DNA of 5,617 nucleotides from NCBI GenBank assembly GCA_003153075.1, contig PMBW01000190.1, positions 5,348 to 10,964 on the forward strand, given 5' to 3'. This DNA comes from Dehalococcoidia bacterium. GTDB taxonomy: Bacteria; Chloroflexota; Dehalococcoidia; Dehalococcoidales; Fen-1064. Below, piece after piece: positions 1 to 4,838 of the stretch. A program made the position numbers and the translations under genes. Every line of letters starts with the position of its first letter. Within the stretch, counting starts at the first letter, position 1. The notes beneath the pieces were generated by a model. The model was given only the letters and a program-made list of their open reading frames with translations. It was not told the origin of the DNA and did no database searches.

Positions 1-61
1 CCAGGCGGGTAAGGGGCTCCTTCTTTGAGTTCTATCTTTATTTTTCAGGCCGCGCAATTAC

Positions 62-97
62 AAAAAACCGGCCTGATTTTTTAATCTCAGCCGGTTT
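62..97 (-). terminator. Rho-independent terminator-like hairpin, leftward
   Basis: Read on the minus strand, AAACCGGCTGA (from 97) pairs with TCAGGCCGGTTT (down to 65), with one bulged base and a 10-nt A-rich loop. The stem runs directly into a T-tract, the complement of the A run at 62-67. That is the form of an intrinsic terminator for leftward transcription. On the plus strand the stem is followed by TTTCATTATT, so rightward termination would be weaker. It lies about 140 bp downstream of a good minus-strand promoter. The same bases also fit a protein-like open frame, which is the main competing reading. Confidence 0.55.
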
Positions 98-237
98 CAT
101 TATTAGCTCCCTGTCATCCAAATGACCAATTACGGACGCCAGTTCATTGCTTCCCAGATATCCTGATATTATCGCTTCTTAGCTTGCGGTGCGCCTCCCT
201 TAGTTCGTATGAATGTTCGCAAGAATTTATGATTTGT
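62..237 (-). ncRNA. Candidate small RNA or leader between orphan promoter and terminator
   Basis: A near-consensus sigma-A promoter (244-272) and a terminator hairpin (62-97) bracket about 175 nt on the minus strand with no convincing start codon plus ribosome site. Visible structure includes a perfect 5-bp stem with a UUGG loop at 113-126, and a CUUGCG/CGCAAG pairing between 218-223 and 183-188. I compared it by eye with the common riboswitch cores (SAM, TPP, FMN, c-di-GMP, purine, cobalamin, T-box) and recognised none. It could be a free small RNA of 6S-like size, an attenuator for a gene left of the window, or an untranslated remnant. The 5' end is inferred from promoter spacing only. Confidence 0.35.
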
Positions 238-243
238 AAAAAA

Positions 244-272
244 AGTTTAACACTCGGTTTTCAACTTGTCAA
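244..272 (-). promoter_or_regulatory. Sigma-A-type promoter, leftward
   Basis: On the minus strand a perfect -35 box TTGACA (272-267) is followed after exactly 17 nt by TAAACT (249-244), which matches the -10 consensus at 4 of 6 positions. An AT-rich stretch follows. Predicted transcription starts near 237 and runs left into the hairpin terminator at 62-97. No recognisable gene sits immediately downstream, so the promoter is an orphan within this window. Confidence 0.6.
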
Positions 273-282
273 TAGGTTTTGA

Positions 283-567
283 GTGATATCAACTATATTT
301 AAATATATTATTTTCCATATGGATTTCGATATGTTTAGGATTAATCCCTTTTTAAGGGGGAATAATTTTACAATTCAAGTCATACTTGCGGAGAAAGCCA
401 GATTGGTGTTTTTACCCGCGGCATTCGTCCAGGGAACATTGTTAACATTAATTACCTTGGTGAATGAAAGCACCGCGCCCCAACTCTTGCTTGATATGGA
501 ATTTTACATTCAGGCAATCCTCTCCCTATTGTCCATTCTGAGTCCGCCTCTGGAGGAAAGGATCTAG
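283..567 (+). CDS. Doubtful small hydrophobic ORF, 94 codons
   Basis: This GTG-started frame encodes 94 residues with two hydrophobic stretches: roughly residues 41-60 (FLPAAFVQGTLLTLITLV region) and 73-88 (YIQAILSLLSILSPPL). I recognise no family. A start-proximal ribosome site is essentially absent (only TAGG about 6 nt upstream), and base composition is AT-rich with rare-looking codons compared with the genes to the right. It begins just beyond the -35 box of a divergent promoter, but I see no plus-strand promoter for it. It may be a chance open frame in otherwise non-coding DNA; it is listed because it is the only sizeable frame in the first 880 bases. Confidence 0.18.
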   Translation: MISTIFKYIIFHMDFDMFRINPFLRGNNFTIQVILAEKARLVFLPAAFVQGTLLTLITLVNESTAPQLLLDMEFYIQAILSLLSILSPPLEERI

Positions 568-885
568 TTTTTAACGGCTGAATCAACACACTCAAAATAC
601 CAGATGCTTCGCTCTAAAACCGTAGATTTATGGTACCAACGGCTCAGCAGGACAAGGATGCAGTCAATAATTTGTTTTCGGAATTAAGAGGACCATAACA
701 CACCAACTTTTGATCTTTTCCCGCGGCGGAAAATCTTGTTGCACGCTTTGGTCAGACGGTCTGACTAGAGCTCATTTTAATGTTTCGTCCTTAATATTAA
801 CCCGAATTTCCAGCTCTGGCGGGGTTGTAATGATCTGCTTCAACCAGCCTGAGAGGGAGGGAGTGCCCTGCGCCCGGGCTGACAA
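568..885. other. Non-coding stretch with one strong dyad
   Basis: No frame here has both a start with a ribosome site and a credible length. Plus-strand frames starting in this stretch stop within a few codons, and minus-strand translations are broken by several stops. The only distinct element is the palindrome at 751-765. The 7-mer AACGGCT occurs twice (573-579 and 638-644), which is too short to interpret. No clear intrinsic terminator for the leftward peptidase gene was found: GC-rich short dyads near 850-885 lack a T-tract. Confidence 0.5.
751..765. promoter_or_regulatory. Perfect 15-bp palindrome, operator-like
   Basis: GTCAGAC-G-GTCTGAC is a perfect dyad of two 7-bp arms around one central base. 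Its size and symmetry suit a dimeric helix-turn-helix regulator of TetR or GntR type, which is inference. With a single-base centre it is better read as a DNA operator than as an RNA hairpin. TTGCAC at 739-744 could be a -35 box 17 nt before TGACTA (762-767), but that -10 is poor, and no gene follows on either strand at close range. Confidence 0.4.
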
Positions 886-1455
886 TTAGAGGAGGAGCAT
901 ACCGTCTTTTTTGAGGCGGCGGGAGACGGACTTGCTGTTTTGGACGTACTTGTCCAGTTCTTTCCAGAACTTGCGGCTGTGGTTGTGGACGCGGGTATGG
1001 ACCATTTCGTGCAGAATGACATAGTCCATCAGTTCTGCGGGTAATTGCACCAGTTTGATATTGAGGCTGATGTTGTTACGGGGGGAACAGCTGCCCCAGC
1101 GTGTTTTTTGCTGCCGGACGGTGACACGGCCGCATTTGAAGCCGTGCTCCCGGGCCAGGTAGTCCAGGCGGTCTTTCAACGTCTTTGCCGCGGCGGCTTT
1201 ATCGATGGTTTGCAGATGGATCCCCAGCGCCTGTTTACGGTTTTCCACCTGCGCGATGATCGCCTGGTGTTTACGGATCCAGTTTTGCTTTTTATGGACA
1301 AAGTCGAGGGCTTTCTCAACGGATACCCGCATGGGCACCGAGACGCGGACGCCTTTGCCGGGACTGACGGAAATGATAATGCGCCGGGCGCGGCGGCTGC
1401 GGTTGAAGCAGACTTGCCCGATGTCGTCTATTTCTATATTGTTAGAGTCTGGCAT
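886..1455 (-). CDS. YgjP/DUF45-family zinc metallopeptidase
   Basis: A 189-residue protein of the YgjP-like (DUF45) family, a group of small predicted cytosolic zinc peptidases related to WLM/SprT-type gluzincins. The signature is clear: RWGSCS near residues 119-124, then HEMVH at 149-153 with catalytic Glu150 and zinc ligands His149 and His153, and the following NHSRKFW, whose His159 is the expected third ligand. The N-terminal half has the family's basic, strand-rich segment (RSRRARRIIISV). I start it at ATG 1455 because GGAG (1467-1470) lies 11 nt upstream. The in-frame GTG at 1467 overlaps that GGAG and would add four residues. In many genomes this family sits beside type I restriction genes; here it stands alone, opposite in direction to the sugar cluster. 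Substrate unknown. Confidence 0.9.
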   Translation of the reverse strand: MPDSNNIEIDDIGQVCFNRSRRARRIIISVSPGKGVRVSVPMRVSVEKALDFVHKKQNWIRKHQAIIAQVENRKQALGIHLQTIDKAAAAKTLKDRLDYLAREHGFKCGRVTVRQQKTRWGSCSPRNNISLNIKLVQLPAELMDYVILHEMVHTRVHNHSRKFWKELDKYVQNSKSVSRRLKKDGMLLL

Positions 1456-1478
1456 GTGTTTTGACACTCCAGGTTGTT

Positions 1479-1507
1479 TTAATATTTAGAATATAGAATG
1501 CTGTCAG
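1479..1507 (-). promoter_or_regulatory. Probable promoter of the metallopeptidase gene
   Basis: On the minus strand, CTGACA (1507-1502) is five of six with the -35 consensus. TATTAA (1484-1479) follows after 17 nt as a moderate -10. Transcription would start near 1472, giving a very short leader before the GGAG ribosome site at 1467-1470 and the ATG at 1455. Because the leader is so short, an alternative -10 in the AT-rich 1485-1499 stretch is possible. Confidence 0.4.
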
Positions 1508-1534
1508 GCATCAGAAACGAGCATTATCTCTGGC

Positions 1535-1560
1535 TGCTTGCAACAATGCTAATGCAAGCA
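1535..1560. repeat. Inverted repeat 1 of 3
   Basis: TGCTTGCA (1535-1542) and TGCAAGCA (1553-1560) are perfect 8-bp complementary arms around a 10-nt centre. No T-tract follows on either strand, so it does not look like an intrinsic terminator. It is the first of three dyads packed into about 100 bp of the divergent intergenic region. Confidence 0.5.
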
Positions 1561-1578
1561 CAATGCCCTATCTCTATA

Positions 1579-1600
1579 TCTCTTCCGCGCGGGGAAGAGA
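1579..1600. repeat. Inverted repeat 2 of 3
   Basis: TCTCTTCC (1579-1586) and GGAAGAGA (1593-1600) form a perfect 8-bp stem with the GC-rich 6-nt loop GCGCGG. On the plus strand ACTATATTTT follows, a weak and delayed T-tract. It could be a poor rightward terminator or a structural element of a leader. Confidence 0.5.
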
Positions 1601-1612
1601 ACTATATTTTAC

Positions 1613-1637
1613 CAAGAAGGGCTTAACGCCCCTCTTG
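1613..1637. repeat. Inverted repeat 3 of 3
   Basis: CAAGAAGGGC (1613-1622) pairs with GCCCCTCTTG (1628-1637) through 10 positions with a single A-C mismatch, around a 5-nt TTAAC loop. No T-tract follows. It ends about 15 bp before the strong Shine-Dalgarno-like AGAGGAGGG at 1651-1659. Confidence 0.5.
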
Positions 1638-1803
1638 AACTCCCTTGGATAGAGGAGGGTTTGAGAAACAATGAATGCTTTGTTAACTTTAACTTGAAAC
1701 GGATGCATTCGGCAAGTGGTTTGGCCGGGTTTTTCAACGGATATTATAGCGGCGGCGAGATAGCATTTTTCAGCTTCAAAATTTTATTTTTTGAGATGGT
1801 TTA

Positions 1804-1812
1804 TGCTATACT
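1804..1812 (+). promoter_or_regulatory. Extended -10 promoter for the sugar cluster
   Basis: TGCTATACT is a full extended -10 (TG, one base, then TATACT, five of six with TATAAT). No good -35 lies at 17 nt upstream: TTGAGA at 1791-1796 is only 10 nt away. Extended -10 promoters often tolerate a poor -35. A start near 1819 would give a leader of roughly 65 nt, containing a small AGCGG/CCGCT pairing (about 1828-1857), before the gene at 1886. Confidence 0.5.
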
Positions 1813-1885
1813 TACCGATGGCAGGAAGCGGATAAATCTTAATAAGACAAGGCCGCTAAATTTATGTTGGAGGATGGTACTACGC

Positions 1886-2383
1886 ATGGAGAAAACAACC
1901 AGTGTCAAGCAATTAACCAACGATGCTTTTAACATCTACGGCTCTTTTGCCAATTTGACAGACCCCAACGGTCCGAAGATGGGTTTTGGCAAAGTGGAGT
2001 TTTACCGCGATATGGCGATCTTAAGCCTGGGGCAAATCGGCGAGGCCGCCTTCTCCGTCACACGGGTGCAAAAAAGAGATAATATCATCGACGCGATGGA
2101 ATGCCATAACCACACCGGGGAAGCCTGCATGCCGCTGGATGGGGACATCCTGATGCATGTGGCGCCGGCGACCGGCACCAAAGATGTGCCGCTGGATAAG
2201 ATCGAAGTCTTCCGCGTGCCGAAAGGGACGCTGGTGGTTTTACGCCCGGGTGTCTGGCACTGCGCCCCGTTCGCCGAAAAAACAGAATTCGTCGACTGCA
2301 TGGTAGTGCTGCCCGAAAGGACCTACAACAACGATATTTTCTTCTACCGGATGACCAAGGAAGAACAAATCCGCATCGTCTAA
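1886..2383 (+). CDS. AllA (ureidoglycolate lyase)-family cupin protein
   Basis: A 165-residue protein matching the AllA fold family (PF04115) in length and layout. AllA releases urea and glyoxylate from ureidoglycolate. The family-like blocks are ECHNHTGEACMPLDGDI (residues 72-88), corresponding to the E-x-H...A-x-x-P segment of E. coli AllA, and RPGVWHCAPFAE (120-131), corresponding to its R-N-V-W-H-H-P-L-F-A segment, with His125 conserved. I start it at ATG 1886, with GGAGG at 1869-1873, 12 nt upstream; an in-frame ATG at 1874 abuts the GGAGG and is unlikely. The frame is open further upstream, but that part lacks coding character and contains the promoter. Its stop is 28 nt before the isomerase start, so co-transcription is likely. 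No purine-degradation gene is near; a role on a sugar-derived acid or as a sugar-binding accessory is inference. Confidence 0.87.
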   Translation: MEKTTSVKQLTNDAFNIYGSFANLTDPNGPKMGFGKVEFYRDMAILSLGQIGEAAFSVTRVQKRDNIIDAMECHNHTGEACMPLDGDILMHVAPATGTKDVPLDKIEVFRVPKGTLVVLRPGVWHCAPFAEKTEFVDCMVVLPERTYNNDIFFYRMTKEEQIRIV

Positions 2384-2400
2384 ATCGCCTAATATTATTT

Positions 2401-2405
2401 GGAGG
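2401..2405 (+). promoter_or_regulatory. Ribosome binding site fixing a TTG start
   Basis: GGAGG sits 6 nt before TTG 2412. There is no ATG or GTG nearby in frame: the next in-frame ATG is codon 33. The strong site therefore supports the rare TTG start for the isomerase. Confidence 0.75.
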
Positions 2406-2411
2406 AATACT

Positions 2412-3794
2412 TTGTACAGAGACTACAAGATCACGATCGGCCTTGCGCCGACCCGGCGCGATAAATTTCCCGCCCCGCCGGAAGCCGTAAAAAACAAAAA
2501 ACGATTCATGCCCAAACTGTTAAAGATATTAAAGAGCTTTCACGATGTAAAAATCGTTGATATCGATTGGCTGAACGAAGACGGCATGCTCTACGAAACC
2601 GAAGATGTGGCCAAAGTGGAAGCGTATTTCCGCAAGGAAGGCGTGGACGCGGTATTCATGCCGCACTGCAATTTCGGCCAGGAAGAAGTGGTCGGCAAGC
2701 TGGGAAAAGCGATGGGCAAGCCGTTCCTGCTGTGGGGCCCGCGTGATGACGCGCCCCCTCCGAATTACGCCTGGCGCTTGACCGATACCCAATGCGGTCT
2801 GTTCGCCAGCGGCAAGGCTTTAGCCAGATTCGGTGTGCCTTTCACCTACATTGAAAACTGCTGGGTAGACGCCCCCATTTTGAAAGAAGAACTGGAAAAA
2901 TTCATCCGTGTCGTTACAATTACCAAAGACCTGTCCGGTCTGCGCATCGGGCAGATATCCCTGCGCCCGCGCCAATTCCTGAGTGTCATTTATAACGAGG
3001 ATGAGCTGCTGGAAAAATTCGGCATCGAAGTAGTGCCGATCAACGCCACGGAGATCCTCGGCACTTTTAACGAAGTTTACGCGAAACAGAAAGACCAGAT
3101 CAAAGCGCTGGTCAAAGAAACCACCAAGGCAATGGACACCAGCGCCGTGAAAAAAGAAGAGCTGGACAAGATCGCAGCCCTGGAACTGAGCATGATGGAA
3201 CTGGGCCACAGATACGGTCTGAAGGCGATGGCTAGTGAATGCTGGTCGATTTTCCGGACCAACCTCGGCTTCCCGCCCTGCTTTGTCCTGGGCGATGTGA
3301 CTGAAAAAGGCCTGCCGGTGGCCTGCGAGACCGATGTCCTGGGCGCAGTGACCTCTGTCATGCTGGCAGCGGCGGCCCGCGGCGAAACCCCGAACTTCCT
3401 GGCCGATGTGACCATCAGACATCCCAAGAACGACAATGCCGAACTGCTCTGGCACTGCGGTCCGTTCCCGAAATCACTGGCAAAAGACGCCAAGAAAAGG
3501 GTTTTACTGGAAGGCCACGGTCAGTGGGAGTTAAAGGGCGGCGATGTCACCGTCGCCAGATTTGATGCCATCGGCGGAAAATATTCGTTATTCGCCGGTG
3601 AAGCACGCGGCACCGACGGTCCGAGCACCGAGGGTAATTATATCTGGATCGAGACGGATGATTGGCCGAAGTGGGAAAGGAAACTGGTCTGCGGCCCGTA
3701 CGTCCATCATGTAGCCGGTGTGCACGGTAAATTCCTGCCGGTACTGGATGAAACCCTAAAATATATGCGCGGCGTTGAAAAGGATTTCGTTTAA
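2412..3794 (+). CDS. L-fucose/L-arabinose isomerase-family protein
   Basis: A 460-residue cytosolic protein of the L-fucose/L-arabinose isomerase superfamily, predicted to interconvert an aldose and its ketose using a divalent metal. The C-terminal half carries the family pattern: ASECWSIFRTNLGFPPC (residues 274-290), the LPVACETDVLGAVTS segment (301-315), and LLWHCGPFPKSL (345-356). Glu276, Glu306, Asp308 and His348 are the likely metal or catalytic positions, by analogy with FucI and not proven. The N-terminal half has Rossmann-like alternation with the VDAVFMPHCNFGQEE segment (78-92). It is shorter than FucI (about 590 residues) and belongs to the compact, poorly characterised branch, so its sugar cannot be named. 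It starts at TTG with GGAGG 6 nt upstream, and is followed 57 bp later by the aldolase gene. The antisense frames over it are shadows. Confidence 0.88.
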   Translation: MYRDYKITIGLAPTRRDKFPAPPEAVKNKKRFMPKLLKILKSFHDVKIVDIDWLNEDGMLYETEDVAKVEAYFRKEGVDAVFMPHCNFGQEEVVGKLGKAMGKPFLLWGPRDDAPPPNYAWRLTDTQCGLFASGKALARFGVPFTYIENCWVDAPILKEELEKFIRVVTITKDLSGLRIGQISLRPRQFLSVIYNEDELLEKFGIEVVPINATEILGTFNEVYAKQKDQIKALVKETTKAMDTSAVKKEELDKIAALELSMMELGHRYGLKAMASECWSIFRTNLGFPPCFVLGDVTEKGLPVACETDVLGAVTSVMLAAAARGETPNFLADVTIRHPKNDNAELLWHCGPFPKSLAKDAKKRVLLEGHGQWELKGGDVTVARFDAIGGKYSLFAGEARGTDGPSTEGNYIWIETDDWPKWERKLVCGPYVHHVAGVHGKFLPVLDETLKYMRGVEKDFV

Positions 3795-3851
3795 ACCTTA
3801 GAAATGATAAAAATTTAATAATAACGACAACAGGAAGGGGAGCAGGACAAC

Positions 3852-4709
3852 ATGGCATTCGAAAAAGTAAGCACAATTCTCAAGGAAGCAGACGCCAGGA
3901 AAACAGCGGTGCTGGCCTACGATTGCTTTAACTACGAAAGCATCGCATGGCTGGTGGAGTCAGGCGAGGAGCTGGGTATCCCGGTCATCATCATGCTTTA
4001 TCCAACGATGATGGAAACCATCCCGGCTGCTGTTTTTGCCGCCATCACCAAGAAGATGGCAAAGCAGGTCAAGATCCCGGTTGGTTTACACCTCGACCAC
4101 TGCGATTCGTTCGAAACAATCCTGGGCGCGATCAAAGCCGGTTTCACATCGGTCATGATCGACGGCTCCAAATTAGAGTACAACGAAAACGTGCGTGTCA
4201 CCTGTGAAATAGTGAAATCCGCCCACGCGCTCGGCATTGACGTTGAAGCGGAACTGGGCAAAGTCGGGATCGCCGCGAATAAGGGCGATTTCAAGAACGA
4301 AGACATGTACACCACGGCAGAACAAGCCGCTGATTTTGTCGCCAGGACAAAAGTTGATTCACTGGCAATCGCGATCGGCAGCGCCCACGGCTGGTACGTC
4401 GAAACCCCCAAATTGAGCATGCCGCGCTTAAAGGAAATCAATAAAGCCATTGATACCCCCCTGGTTTTACACGGCGGCACCGGTATCCCGGAAGACCAGT
4501 TGAGAGAGTCATTCAAACTGGGCATCAATAAGCTCAATGTCGGCACGGAATACTTTGCCTTATTCTATTCGACGACAAAAGATTATCAGCAGGTAAAGGA
4601 CAAGAAGGACAGCCTGTTCGCGATGCAGGGCTATCAGAAAAAGGTGATCAAGGATTACCTGCTGAATAAATTGAAGTGGACGATCCCGGAGAAAAAGGCC
4701 TCCCGCTAA
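3852..4709 (+). CDS. Class II fructose/tagatose-bisphosphate-type aldolase
   Basis: A 285-residue zinc-dependent class II aldolase of the Fba/GatY/KbaY type, which reversibly splits a ketose (bis)phosphate into dihydroxyacetone phosphate and an aldehyde. Family marks: HLDHC at residues 80-84 (catalytic Asp82, zinc His83), the VEAELGKVG loop (131-139), AIGSAHGWY (174-182; zinc His179), LVLHGGTGIP (204-213; zinc His207) and NVGTE (229-233), the dihydroxyacetone-phosphate site. Length is normal. The N-terminal substrate loop AYDCFNYES (22-30) departs from the usual AFNVNNLE type, and the tail after residue 235 is unlike GatY, so specificity may be unusual. ATG 3852 is supported by a purine-rich AGGAAGGGGAGCAGGA upstream. 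It lies between the isomerase and kinase genes, consistent with cleavage of the kinase product. Confidence 0.92.
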   Translation: MAFEKVSTILKEADARKTAVLAYDCFNYESIAWLVESGEELGIPVIIMLYPTMMETIPAAVFAAITKKMAKQVKIPVGLHLDHCDSFETILGAIKAGFTSVMIDGSKLEYNENVRVTCEIVKSAHALGIDVEAELGKVGIAANKGDFKNEDMYTTAEQAADFVARTKVDSLAIAIGSAHGWYVETPKLSMPRLKEINKAIDTPLVLHGGTGIPEDQLRESFKLGINKLNVGTEYFALFYSTTKDYQQVKDKKDSLFAMQGYQKKVIKDYLLNKLKWTIPEKKASR

Positions 4710-4738
4710 GTCGATCAGGAAACACCGGAAGTAAAACG

Positions 4739-4800
4739 TTCAAGACTGGGCGTATTGATATCTGTTCCCGCATTGGCCGGATGTTGATACGCCCTTTGAA
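4739..4800 (+). terminator. Long wobble-rich hairpin between aldolase and kinase genes
   Basis: GGGCGTAT (4748-4755) and ATACGCCC (4787-4794) are perfect arms. The pairing continues inward to 4764/4778 as 17 contiguous pairs when G-U wobbles are allowed (TGATATCTG against CGGATGTTG). An outer TTCAA/TTGAA pair (4739-4743/4796-4800) closes an internal loop. The wobbles fit only the plus-strand RNA, implying that this structure acts in the rightward transcript. Only TTT follows, so it may be a partial terminator, an attenuator, or an element lowering kinase or protecting aldolase message. TTGATA at 4784-4789, 18 nt before TAATAA (4808-4813), could be a weak internal promoter. Confidence 0.5.
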
Positions 4801-4838
4801 CTATATGTAATAATATAGAATAAAACAGGGGATTGAAT

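Noticed and set aside
1..30. Ribosome-site-like AAGAAGGAG on the minus strand (about 17-25) for a gene leaving the window on the left
   Set aside because: No ATG, GTG or TTG follows within the 16 bases that remain, so spacing would be too long.
1045..1464. 139-codon plus-strand frame opposite the metallopeptidase
   Set aside because: The minus strand carries HEMVH, RWGSC and NHSRKFW in one frame, so the plus frame is a shadow.
1461..1492. Plus-strand TTGACA with TAGAAT as a rightward promoter
   Set aside because: The boxes are 20 nt apart, and the TTGACA overlaps the start region of the minus-strand peptidase gene. Possible, but not supportable.
1694..1707. Catabolite-responsive-element-like TTGAAACGGATGCA
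   Set aside because: It misses the cre spacing by one base between the A-run and CG, is not symmetric, and lies about 100 bp upstream of the promoter.
1661..1885. In-frame upstream extension of the AllA-family gene (75 extra codons from TTG 1661)
   Set aside because: The extension has no family similarity, the TTG is only 1 nt past its purine-rich site, the stretch contains the extended -10 promoter, and ATG 1886 with GGAGG upstream gives exactly the AllA length.
2820..3455. 211-codon antisense frame inside the isomerase gene
   Set aside because: It is the mirror of a well-supported gene, has no ribosome site or recognisable domain, and has His/Gln/Phe-rich composition typical of a shadow frame.
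3998..4546. 182-codon antisense frame inside the aldolase gene
   Set aside because: It lies wholly over a gene with intact catalytic motifs, is Ser-rich with no recognised motif, and has no promoter or ribosome site.
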